A DNA stretch of 64,000 bases from Onchidella celtica. Its lineage: Eukaryota > Mollusca > Gastropoda > Systellommatophora > Onchidiidae. The stretch's first letter is position 1. The number at the start of each line of letters is the position of its first letter. Positions 11,571-22,897 of the stretch are shown here, piece by piece. The notes under the pieces were generated by a model. That model was not told the DNA's origin. It worked only from the letters and a program-made list of their open reading frames with translations, and ran no database searches. The position numbers and the translations under genes are program-made. The DNA lies in assembly GCA_963931925.1 (NCBI GenBank), contig OZ007570.1, forward strand, positions 60,552,432 through 60,616,431. Reading direction: 5' to 3'.

Positions 11571-14002
11571 TTATTCAACTATTATCAGTGCTTTTGTACT
11601 ACGAATTACCCACATTTGGTCTGTAACCATGGATACCGTGGCTAACGAATTTTATGTCTCAGTTCCGCTGAGACACGAAAATTCAAAGTCTGCGGGGAAA
11701 ACAGTAATTATTGCATAGTTATGCTCAGAAGTAATAGCAGCCCTGTGAATCAAAAGAATCGGCAACAATGGAAGAGTAAAAAACAAAAATTCCCATTCGA
11801 ATCATTCTGGATTCTTTGCCACTCTCAGTTTTTGATTATTGCAGAAATAGCATCTGATTTACCACTATTACTCTCGGTGCTTTTACTGTAATTCTGAACT
11901 CTGTTGAATTGCTCTTTTAACTCAAAATACTTATATGTCAGAATTATTTAATGAGATTTGCATCATAAAGTCCTCCAATGTTCCTCCACAACATGTACAT
12001 GCTAAATACTCATATATGCCCGGAGAGCCAATTTTGCTCTAGATAACAAACCGAGAGGTTACGCCAGGGTGATATCAAGCAATAGATCGTAATCTATTTT
12101 TAAACACCATGAGGAAAGTAGTGAAGGATATCTCCACAGGTTGACAGTGAAGCCGATTTTAAAGAATAATTCAAAATGACTTTGGTTTGAAGATTTACTT
12201 CGAGGGTAAATTCAGACACCCATACTCTCAGCACTTACTTGAGGCCAGCTTTGAAGTGCCAGTTATAAATAAACCGAAGCTATCATACTGATATTTCCAT
12301 CCGCTGGTAGTTTGGAAAATTTTTTCTAATCAAATTTAATTTTCGAAATATTTTGGTCGCTGTAATCTAGAAATAATTTATCGTTCGAATTCGCTCTAGC
12401 TTAGTGGTTCTTAACATTTTAAAATGTATAACCCCTTACATTACGTCTAATGGTATTCTTTCCTTCACAAGAATTCAGCTTGTTTATTTTTTTAAAACCA
12501 GCAAAGGAAAATAGAAGCGAGTCTGCAGGATTACAATACATGTTGTGTGCATATTTCTACCATGAAATCTACTGGCAGCTTTCCCCCTGGCTTAGAACCA
12601 CTGCTCCAGTTTCTTGCTTTCATCTTTGTTTGTCTTGAGGTTTGAACTCAGGCTCTATCTCAGTCCATTCGCCGGTGGAAAAACAAACGAGATGTCATGT
12701 GACCTAACCATCGTGAGCGCTTCCGTTTTTGTGCTCTGGTGTGGTTATTTTTCGCCGGGATGAATTGATTGTGTTGTGCAAATTTGTGTGTAAATTAAAC
12801 TCATTATGATTTATCTTATCTGTCACCACTGGTGGCTCGTTTGGCTTCTTCTTGACCTTACAGGATTCATGCTCACGGAGCATCTGTCAACAGCACCGTG
12901 GTTTGACCTCAGTTCAATGGACTCACGACCTCTCGTCTAAATAGTTGCACTTAGACTACTATCTAAAATTCTTTCACTCCCCCAAAGTTCAATATTGATT
13001 GCAACTGTTTCCGGAATTCACTGATTCTGAAGGCAATACTATGCCTCACAATTAACTTTATTTACCATAATTTTACTATGTCGATATTATTATAAAAGTA
13101 CTAATAATTCTCTTAAAATAACTACCTTAAGTATAGCTAAACACTGCTTAAAACGGAATATAAGGATGACCGAAAATCCGTTTCTTAGTCCTTTTCATTT
13201 CTTTTCTAAGTAAATCTACAGATAAGAAATTGTTACATCCCCTCCAACCACTACTAATTCAAGACCAAAACCAAAATATAAAGTACGGTTTTGATGTGAA
13301 TGTATATAGACAGTTAATTGAAAGACCAAAGTTTAAAGATATTTACTTGAAATTTCCAGTATTTTGAACGCCGTAGTGCTTGAAACAGCGTTCCCGTGCC
13401 AATTCTTTTGAAATACATTGGTCAGTTTCTGTACAGGATCATTCTTTCTGGCCGCTGAAGACAAATAGTACAGGAAATTCTGGAAAATATTTTCATAAAA
13501 TATATATTTATAAATTATATATAATTATTTTTAAAAATTAATTACAAACTGAAATATTTTCCAAAGAACGTCATGAGTTAAAAAATCTTTACATATTACC
13601 TCTAAAGGCCATCAGTAGATGCACTTGAATGATCATTATAGTTTCATCTCAGTGAGCTTAGTACAGTAATAAATATAGGAGCTCGATCACCTGGCCACAT
13701 TTTCATCCACATTTTCATCAAAGGCAAAGAAGTAAACACATAACCATTTTGTCACAGAGTAGAAAATGATTAACATTATCAAAATGAAGTGTATGTCACT
13801 GTGAATGAAATAAAAAATAAATCAATATTTTGTTAATAGTAATGACTTTAATTTCTTTACATCATATTTCTAAGTAGTAAACTATGATATTATGATATTA
13901 TTACATATACTACACAAAATTTAACTGATTCTACACAAAAATTCAATTTAACTATATGTGAACTGTAGTGTTTATACAAATATCACCAGTAAATTGCTTT
14001 TG
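11571..14002. other. Non-coding interval
   Basis: AT-rich unique-looking sequence with an extreme A/T patch around 13490-13560. No exon with convincing splice sites was recognised. Confidence 0.35.
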
Positions 14003-14191
14003 TTAAAAACTGAATCTATGTAATACTTCAAGAAAAGTCTCCCCATCTGGGTCAAACGAGTCAAAATGAGTTCGGCATTCACTGGGGAAATTAAATATCT
14101 CGCAAGGAGCGTATACTTCAGCTCCTTGACATCCCGTAAATTCATGTTGTAATCTTGTATCTTGGAAAGTTAGGAGGGGAGATGAATGCAT
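14003..14191 (-). CDS. Possible terminal exon, unknown protein
   Basis: The minus-strand frame gives a well-mixed peptide containing GCQGAEVYAPCEIFNFPSEC and then FDPDGETFLEVLHRF before a stop. The composition (three spaced cysteines, acidic and aromatic residues) looks more protein-like than the surrounding AT-rich frames. A TTTCCAAG acceptor-like site sits near its start. I recognise no family. It could be a chance open frame. Confidence 0.25.
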   Translation of the reverse strand: MHSSPLLTFQDTRLQHEFTGCQGAEVYAPCEIFNFPSECRTHFDSFDPDGETFLEVLHRFSF

Positions 14192-14889
14192 TAAACACTG
14201 TGCCGTCCTGCATGAAATCTATATGTTTGTTGACGGTACTGAGTTGTGAATACTTCATCTAGTCTCTTATTTACCCAGCTGTGTTCCTAACGAGAAAGTC
14301 TGTCTTCAGCAAACAAGCATATCCAGAAATAACACCGTTTCGAAGTCTGTCCTTCAGCTAGAAGTTTCTATTTGATACTTGATTTTTTATCTGAATCAAT
14401 TAAAAAGGGATCATAAAATTTTCTAATTTCTTCTGCTCTGTTTGCTAGCAACTGTACACATAGACCTATCTGCTTATTTGCTAATAATAAAGCCATGGGT
14501 TTTCATGCCGAACTTAACGAGAAAATGCATGATCTAGGAACTAAAACCGGCTCTTTCAAACCACAGAACACGACAAGAGGCAGACAATAAAAACTTTCAT
14601 ACTCCAGCACGCCTGGCTTTACAAATAAGAGTTATATAAGAACACCAGCAATGACCTTTTATTTCCTGGTGAATGTCAGTGCATGTTGCCCTCTATGTAT
14701 TGAATGTACAGTGGTAAAAGAAAAAAAAAAGAAGATTAATGGACAACAGAAATGAAACAAGTTTTGGCTATTAAACAGTACTTGTTTTTAACTGCTACAG
14801 TGGATATTTAAGGTAGAGCTGTAGACATATACTGATTACAAAAAAGTGATGCGATACGGATTTTCACTGCTAATAAACTACTGCTACTG

Positions 14890-14940
14890 CAACTGCCCAA
14901 TGCCCCCAAGTGTTAAGACGGCTGTGGGGGGGGGGGGGGT
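14890..14940 (+). repeat. Short fragment of the 'GGCAACTGCCCA' repeat family
   Basis: GCAACTGCCCAATGCCCCC followed by AGTGTTAAGACGGCTGTG matches the 3' part of the 11.4 and 25.9 kb copies. It abuts a G tract. Confidence 0.5.
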
Positions 14941-17055
14941 GTCCTGGAAATCCCATGTCACCTGTACATATAAGACTTGATTTGTGTTTTAGGTCTTTAT
15001 TGTAGGAGGAGAGTTGATTTGATATAACTGGACAAGATTTAACTGTTTAACACCCGATATTTTACGTCACAAGGGTTCAGTGGCATAAATAATTATTCTG
15101 CTTATAAGCGTAGCTGTAATATTGATAAGGTTCTTTTTTTTACCCACATAGACTATATAATCTCTAGAATCATTTATTTTATGTTAATATATTAAATACA
15201 TGGCTCCGTTAAGAATGGTAAAGGCATGCCTTCGCTACCAATGTGCATTATTAAGTATCACAGGGGTTCTTCTGGTGTGTTTGGGAACAGTAGAAGAAGA
15301 AAGAAGACTTGAATTTTAATCCCGCGAAGACCTGTTACTCAAAAAAAAAAAAAGAAAAAGCCACAATGCTGATTGTTGCCCTTGCTTTTCAAAGTTTCCC
15401 CCAAGACAGCGATGAAGGGGCGGGTGTTTCAGTGATGTTTCAAAGATATGATGCTCCCCCCCCCCCCCACCCCACTCCCCAAGGTAACCTATGTCTATTT
15501 CTCACAATAATATGCATTTCTACTATCTCTGCATGAGAAATCTGTCTTCTCGTGGATTTACTTACCTGTTATGAGTCAATGAAACTCTAATACCAGAGTA
15601 AGTTCCCTCCCAAATCTTGTACTTGGGGGATATGTTCCATTGCATTTATTTATATCTGCAATAGTATTTCTACTGTTGGCTATTTAGATTCTAATAGGTG
15701 TTGAAACATAGCTGTAAAAATGATTATAACGACCAACATTCCCTCTCACTTTTTCCAAATCACCGAGTAGAACTTCAGATGCTTTGAACAAACATGTTTT
15801 AAATTCAAAGCTGGTGCGCGACATTAAACTTCTCGATTCAACATTTCGATGTGTGTGGCAACGTTCAGATATGCACGGCACCAGTATAGCCACTGCACAG
15901 ACGTGCAGCCCTGCAGTCGCTTAGCTTAGAGGGAACATTGATTACGACCTCCCAATTATGGCGTGGAGGTAACATTATTTTGACACCAGACTGCCATCCG
16001 CCAGTAGTCAATTATAGCAGTCGGTGAATTCTGCACATAATTCGGAAACAGCCCTAACACAATGTCTCTCTCCTAAATTTTACAGGTAAACCGGTTGAAA
16101 TTTAATCAAATGCCAAAACCAGGAAGCCAAATTAAAATATAAAGGTACATTTTCTTTACACTGAATATGTTCATTTATGAATTATACAACAAAAGTAATG
16201 ATACGTAGTTTTTTTGTTTTGTTTTGTTGTTGTTGTTGTTTTTTTTAATTTGTGAAGTTTTTTTATTATCGGGGGGGGGGGCAGTGTCCAACAATAAACC
16301 CAACTTTGGCCTAAATATCAAATGCATACATGATCACTGTGTACGGACTTACAGTGTACGTTGACAAAGAAAAATATCTGTTCTTTAAATGGAAAAAATC
16401 ATAATGTTATTTACACAGAAAATAATGTATACAATGTAATTTCCGTGAATTTTGGTAAAGGACCAATTTTCACGTTAGAGCATAATTAGAATATTAAAAA
16501 TCAAAGTATCCAAAAGTAATTCACATCCAGGTGCCCCATCCTGTTCGCAAATAGTCACTAATTGAAAACAAACAAGTAAGGGAAAGTAGCATTGTAATTT
16601 AATTTGAGATAATTCCACAAAAAAACGTCGATCTTTCGTGCTGCGTGGTGCTATAAGCTGAGAATAATTAATAATTATTGGATTCTGGAGAGAAAAGAAG
16701 GGGGGGGGGGTGAGAAAAAATGAATGAACAATCCATTCTGCACCTTGAAATAGCAAGTTCGTCACATGACCTGCTCCAGATTTATCGAGAAGAGGAAGAA
16801 CTAAGCAAGTCTGTCTGACAACACGGGCCTAGAAGGAGCCAGACATTCAGCCATCGTCGTGGTCGCCATGGTGTCGGACTTACTTTGGGACGCACCGGAA
16901 GCCGCAGCAATTCTTCACGCATTTCCAGTTTCTGTCTTTATGCCTCACTTGGCAATGACTATCATGAAAACAAGCTATGTGGTATCCCTGTGTCAACAGA
17001 TTGAAATAAAATAATTTAAAATAAATGAATAAATTAATAGCCTTCATTCAAATTA
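14941..17055. other. Non-coding interval
   Basis: It contains homopolymer tracts (C run near 15453, G runs near 16270 and 16690) and no recognisable gene. Confidence 0.35.
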
Positions 17056-17375
17056 CCAGAGAGTATCCATGTATAGAGAGAAGTCACTGTTGTTCGATCT
17101 GCATCGCGAGACACGGGAGGCTCCGCCAAACCATTCTTAGCACGGAGCGGAAAGTAGGTCACAGCTGTAAACGATACCCGTTTGTACATTTCCACGGGGA
17201 AAGGGAGCTTACCAACGGCTCTAAATAGTTTCAATCAATCCAAAAAATATGAACAGTCCCCAGTAAACAGATAGGCGCGTTTTCTTTGGTGAAGACGGTC
17301 TCTTTCAATTCTTGTTACCGCCGTGACCTAGTTTCGTGATTAGGCGGAAGTGAGATCTCTCTACATACTCCCTGA
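17056..17375 (+). mobile_element. MITE family M1, copy 1 (about 320 bp)
   Basis: The terminal inverted repeats are about 30 nt: CCAGAGAGTATCCATGTATA at the left and the complement of a related sequence ending CATACTCCCTGA at the right. The flanks AATTA and TATTA agree at 4 of 5 positions. The interior matches the 25362-25678 element in the opposite orientation, including GACACGGGAGGCTC and CGGAAAGTAGGTC. There is no coding capacity, so it is non-autonomous. Confidence 0.75.
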
Positions 17376-17594
17376 TATTACCTCAAATTTTTCGACAAAT
17401 AAGCAAAGCTGTTTTAAATCTGGGCAATTGCAAAATATTTTGTTCTTTGTTCCATTACAACTTATTCAGTTTGTATTTCTAAAACAGTACAAGAAAGCCT
17501 TCTCTGGGTCGTTAAAACAACAACCACAACAACAACACAACAATAATAGAAACTGAAAATACATTTTTATATCATTCTCTCTTTGTCTCCGCAG

Positions 17595-17760
17595 ATGCCC
17601 TCAAGCAAGGAAGAACACGAATCTCATTGTTTGAATCATGGGTGTGTGTGTATCTGTCATTTATGTGAGTGGATCTGGCGAAATTGGACTGAGGTTGAGA
17701 GACCAACTTCCGGACAAAACCCCTCCAGAGAGGGAAAATATTTCTTTGGAAAATGAGATT
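17595..17760 (+). CDS. Doubtful small exon after a strong splice acceptor
   Basis: A very good polypyrimidine tract and CCGCAG end at 17594 and are followed by ATG and a 54-codon frame to a TGA. The peptide contains a cysteine cluster, CVCICHLC. GT-rich sequence after 17641 could act as a donor. No family was recognised and nothing links it to other exons. Confidence 0.2.
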
Positions 17761-18018
17761 TGATTATAAAATGAAAGATTAGCCATTTTTTGTTCTGCAT
17801 TCAGTTAAAATATTTTGCTTTAAATCGTTTTAAAAATAGTTCATTTTGATTTTTTTGGAAAAGGTATAAAAATTTCACCCTAAGCCCTATTCCGCCAGAT
17901 CTACTCACGTATACGTAGACACACATTTCCACGTGCACTGGACAGTAATGAGAACGACTTTGATTGTCAAAAAGTGAAAAAAACAAACCAACAAAAGCAC
18001 TGAGAAAAAGAGACTCAC

Positions 18019-18152
18019 ACTACAGCCACATCCGTCAGCATTGTAGTCCCATCTCTTCACTCGAGCCAGCGCCCCGAGGTTCTCACCGGCGTCGTAGCCT
18101 GTGCCAGAAGCTTCATTCTTGTTCAGAATTCGCAGAAGGTCTGAAGAATGCA
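18019..18152 (-). CDS. Candidate internal exon with a dibasic cleavage site, unknown protein
   Basis: On the minus strand a long T tract and TTTTAG precede the stretch, and a consensus GTGAGT donor follows it at 18018-18013. The frame between them encodes a non-repetitive peptide with ILNKNEASGTGYDAGENLG, then RVKR and WDYNADGCGCS. The RVKR looks like a furin-type processing site followed by a Cys-x-Cys element, which would suit a secreted precursor. The family is not recognised and the neighbouring exons were not found. An alternative acceptor (CTTCAG) gives a shorter exon. Confidence 0.35.
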
Positions 18153-18449
18153 CTAAAAAAAAAAAAAGAAAGGAAACAAATTTGTCAATGAAGAACATCC
18201 AATAACTTGTATTTTTCCTACAATGTATGTAGTCGATGAACGTCTAGACTAAAAATCAGCACAGTGCATATGGAACATTGGAACGAAATGAAAGTGTGTT
18301 GTGAGAATTAATAACCGTGCACAGCTACTTATTTCGGGTTCTAACCCACAATTGTGCCAAGGTTCAAACATACAATATAAGATTATATTTTTCTTGCTTG
18401 GGCTGGTATTTCATATTCCCATTACCATATTGCCAAATCTTACTGTATT

Positions 18450-18600
18450 TATAACAACAACAACAACAATGACATCAAAACCACCACCACCACCACTACC
18501 ACTACCACCGCCACCACCACTACCACCACCACCACCACCACCACTACAACCACCACTACAACAACAATAACAACAACAAAGACGACGACAGCAGCGATAT
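18450..18600. repeat. CAA/CCA microsatellite
   Basis: A compound trinucleotide array; the poly-Pro and poly-Val open frames on the two strands are artefacts of it. Confidence 0.95.
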
Positions 18601-19398
18601 TACAATATTCCTGATCAGTGCTGTCTCGGCCATCACAGCAGAGTGTGGGAAATAATTTACAACTAAACTCCTTAAATTCTAAACTTGAGACAATAGTCAT
18701 AGAAAGGTTTGGGTGGCACTTAAAACAGGATTAGGTAGATTTTTACTGAAGACATCACGACGAACTGAAATAAATCGCACAGTCGTTCTTTTCTTTCTGC
18801 AAGGCTTAGAATTGTATAAGAATAATGGAACGTATGGAAAACAACTATTTTCAATAACGTCATTACTGCCATGTTGATAGGTCGTTAGTTTGGCGTGCCT
18901 GACCTCGTGAATAGAGTAAAGTTATCACTGGCAGTATTGCCCTCAAAGTGTGTAACTGTCCTCCTCACAAAACACTTTTATAGGCTTGCAGGTTTATTAC
19001 ATATTCCAAGTGCGTCTCTCTCTCTAAATTTACAACTTTCAGAAACCAGGGCAGGGTGCCACATTATTCTATCCTAACATAAAAATTACGGGTACCAAAT
19101 TCTGACTCTACACCGATTCTATTTACATCATTATGTCACTGTGCGACTTTCTAATATCAGTGTCACTTCCGATTTACTTTGCATTACTGTGGATTGTGGT
19201 AGACAAGTCTGGCCCGCCGACTTATCAGCTGTTGTAAAATATAATTATTGCAGATCTCGGACAACTAACTGTGAATAAGCCTAGGGCCCCCCGTTATCTC
19301 GCCGTATCAGGCCGGCCCCCATACGCGATAAGCATGTAGAAGGGAGACGATAATCCTGCGAGATATCCGTGGCCACAATGCTGGACTGAGCAAGGTCA

Positions 19399-19438
19399 CA
19401 GAAAATCAGACATTTGCCTCAGGACTACGATGATGATT
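19399..19438 (+). repeat. Left member of a 40-nt perfect inverted repeat
   Basis: It begins CAGAAAATCAGACATTTGCC and is the exact reverse complement of 20890-20929. The two copies are about 1.45 kb apart. Confidence 0.9.
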
Positions 19439-19439
19439 G

Positions 19440-19640
19440 TGTAGGCAGGACCAGTAAGTCGGCAGTTAAAGGGTGAAATTAATACAATGTTGGCCGAGAC
19501 ATGAATACCTCGAGACGAACCATTTCCTTCTCCCATTATGTCCACAAATTGCGTGCGTATAATTATGGTGGGTACGGGTGTTTTTCGTTCAATTACGAAG
19601 GGGTGTGGCGTGCATTGTTGCATCATTGACATCGATGCAA
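19440..19640 (-). repeat. Dispersed repeat R28, inverted copy
   Basis: On the minus strand it is homologous to 28400-28570: both have TGCAACAAT..., CAATTTGT.GACATAAT and GG.TCGTCTCG in the same order, and the translated frames also align for about 60 residues. It may be a degenerate fragment of a coding transposon; the type is unknown. Confidence 0.55.
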
Positions 19641-20889
19641 CGTTGCATCGTGCAAAACGATAAACGCAATATCGTGAGTTGATGCGTCTCGGTATCTTGT
19701 GTGTCCGATGTCAGTGTATTAAATTCAACATTGCTCCAACCATACCTGTGCAAAATATTATCAATTAACCCTTTGGTGCTCAGCGTATCATGACTGTATG
19801 AAACATGCCACATGTGCCCAGTTGCTTTATATTCAGAACACTTTACCTGCTTACTATTTATATTTCTGCGCTGATCTTACTATTTTTAAATCAGTTTTGT
19901 ACTGTCCGGTGATTTGAACAGGACAATCGGCGTCAGAGAACTAGAAAGAAATAAAACTAAAGTATTTTCTTTTTCATATTTCCGTGTGTGAAGAAAACTT
20001 AATCGTGAATATTGAACATGTAACATTTTTGCATTAACACCGGATCTGTGAACGGTCTTGGGTGCTGCGAAAATTACATAGACAGACTGGCCTGCCCTTG
20101 AATTCGATGTTCTTGCCCCAGGCAGGTAATGTCTTTTATCATCTCAGTTAACATAAATTGTCACCTATATTCACATTTTGGTGAGTAGTAAGGCATTATA
20201 AGCCTTGCTGTTTTTTAATTTAATTTTTTATTTTGTTTCCCTAAATTTGGCCCGTCACGTTTACAAAAGCAATAGATCTATTGTTTATTGATACTTTATC
20301 AGTTTCTGTTACAGGGAGAATTGCAATGTGTTTGTTTGTTTGGTTGTTGCTGTTGTTGTATTTGTTCTTGTTGTTGTTGTCGACGTCGTATTCCCTGGTT
20401 GGTGACAGTGAAGCTACAAGTGATTGTTAAACAAACAAACGGGATTAAATTAGTGTAGCAAGAATGTGCCGTAAGGTGGTGCAAGGGCATGTATTTGCCA
20501 CAGTTTTAGAAATCCTCGTGTGAAAATTACGAAAGAGGGGCAAAACCTAGGTCTCGTGTACCCACCACTGTCTACACCTCTGCCTGCAATGCTTACGGAG
20601 TTTGATCACGCACTGGGCTGGTGCTTACTTTGTTGTGACTGGCCGTGCCATTCATGCTAGGACTATCCATAGATCAACGGCAGAACTTTTCTTTCTAATT
20701 TACGAGAGGTCATGGGTTTGTGGCCTCGGTAAAATCTGAATGACCTTCAGTAATTTTCCAAATAGTCGGTGGGCAGGTTAATTATGTAAGGTAGTTACTG
20801 CCAAATTAATATTCTTAATCGTTCACGAGTAAACTGAAATACTCAGTCAACCGATTGGTGGATTTTACAGATGATCCATGGGTCAAATC

Positions 20890-20929
20890 AATCATCATCG
20901 TAGTCCTGAGGCAAATGTCTGATTTTCTG
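20890..20929 (-). repeat. Right member of the 40-nt perfect inverted repeat
   Basis: Exact reverse complement of 19399-19438. Sequence identity stops abruptly on both sides. Confidence 0.9.
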
Positions 20930-22681
20930 CTGAGCATCTTGGCTGAACGGCAATAAGAAAAAGGAACCTGTGCTTTCCACGTATTTTTCCCCCTTCCAAG
21001 GCAAACAAAATACATTTACCAATTCAACATTTTCCGAAACCCGTCACCATTATGATTAACAATATGAATGGACGCCATTTGCCCTATTTTCTCATGTTAA
21101 ATATTGCTGTGGTAACAGGAGCTGTGGTTGAGTGGTTAAAGCGCCAAGTGGGGTTAGACAGATATGCTGACCGATATAGCTGGTTCAAGGACTGCAAGAT
21201 ACCCTTGCGGGGGTTGGCTACTTTACATTATAGATAAATGAAGTCCATAAAAAAAAAAGAACAAACTATTCATTAAACAATTATGGTAGCGCTAAACTTT
21301 TTTAACCGTGGAAAATAATAGCAAAAACAATGTCACAATAAATTGATTCCGGCATGTAACATAACTTCACATTCCAAACGCATAGGATATCTCACATCCC
21401 ACCCTCTATTATGGTAACCCCCCCCCCACTCCCCCACCCCCCCCCCCCCGTCCCCCGATGTTTGAGCAATCAATAAGCTGCACCATAACGCCGAGGAAAG
21501 ACAAATACAACATTAAGGTCGGAAAGAAAGTACACACGTGCGAAGATAACAAGCGAAGAGAGTTATTTACATTGCATAACTATGAAACATGTAATTTCTG
21601 AGAGACAACAGAGTTTTCATTATACAGTGCACATATACTTTTTTTTAGTAGAAAGCTTTTACAGCAGTTTTTAATTACAAGCATAAAACTTGATCTTTGT
21701 TCTTCCGCTTTAATACCATAAAGCTGCAGAGCTTGAGAGGTCTTTCACTCTTTGTGTCAGCTTTATAGGTTCTTAGATAAGAGTTTTATATGGACCATTC
21801 TTTCAACAGAACAATCAGCTGAAAAATGTATATTGAGTATATACACTTTATTAAGGTTTCATGCTCCATTAAGCGCACGTTTGATCTTGCTTTCCCGGGG
21901 ACGTTTTGATTCGTTGGGGTTTTTCGTAAAGTGGCCACAAAATCTGCATAACATCAAAACCAGTTTGCTGCTCAAATGGAAAGCTGGCATAACCCCTCCT
22001 TTAAATTATACATGTTGGTGGAAGTTCTTTGCTATTTCCTTAAACTTCAGCTAGCTGTTGTGCACTGAGAAATTCGTGTCCTGCAGTCCCCTGCAATTTT
22101 CTCCAAAACTGACTTTTTCTTTTTACATGCAATCTTAGATTTTACATGACCTTAAGTTCTATTTGCTAAATCCACATGGGGTAAAGTGAATTTTTCAAAG
22201 CGGCAAATTTCTTTGGTGTGTTTTGGAAATATTACAAAAATTATATCTTAAACATTCAATTTTAAAGTAAACGCACCATTACCGGTTTATGTTACTTCTG
22301 TATTCAATATTGCTGACTTTGTGCAGAAAACATAAAGTAATTGTCTCTTTAAAAAGAACAAATTTTCCCGTGCGAGAGTAGTTTTCTTGTCCCCGAGCTG
22401 AAATGTGCAATCTTTGAACGAAAATAGCGTCTTTGTGTTTGTAAAACTATTAAAGTTCTATCATGAAAGCTTGGAGTTTTGTGAGGTTTTTTTTTAACTA
22501 AAGAAGCAAAGTACGAAATAAGATGACATTTCAAAGGACAAAACTATTTTATTACGGCCATGAAGACCAGTTGACCACATACCAACTTTGAGTACAAGCA
22601 GTCAAAGTGCTGCAAGGTTATAATTTACAGAAAATGCGCACAAGTTTCTAAATGCTCTCAAACGATCATCATAGATCCTAA
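20930..22681. other. Non-coding interval
   Basis: AT-rich with C-tract clusters at about 21418-21450 and the SINE-like element described separately. No gene was recognised. Confidence 0.35.
21119..21260 (+). mobile_element. tRNA-derived SINE, family 2
   Basis: It has a perfect A box TGGTTGAGTGG at 21125-21135, a near-perfect B box GGTTCAAGGAC at 21182-21192 and an A-rich tail at about 21247-21260. The body differs from SINE family 1. Confidence 0.65.
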
Positions 22682-22893
22682 GGGAGAAATAATGCTAGGC
22701 CCGGTCAGATACAGTCAGATGCTGGCAGACAAGAAATGCATACCTTAATTCCCTATATTTTCTTAATAAATCCGGGAAGACCTTATCATACTAAGCCCTG
22801 TCGGACACGGTCAGCTTTCGACACTATTTCTTTTGGTGTAGATTTTGCTGGCGGTATCTGACTGTGTCTGGCCGGGCTTAGTGTGATTCCTCC
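22682..22893 (-). mobile_element. TTAA-flanked MITE (piggyBac-like), complete copy
   Basis: The 212-bp element is flanked by CTAA (22678-22681) and TTAA (22894-22897). The ends are inverted repeats of more than 40 nt built around GGGAGAAA...GCCCGGTCAGATACAGTCAG. Its reverse complement matches 28853-29026. The TTAA target suggests piggyBac-type mobilisation. There are no internal genes. Confidence 0.7.
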
Positions 22894-22897
22894 TTAA

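Noticed and set aside
18301-18700. Poly-Pro (plus) and poly-Val (minus) frames
   Set aside because: Low-complexity translation of the CAA/CCA microsatellite.
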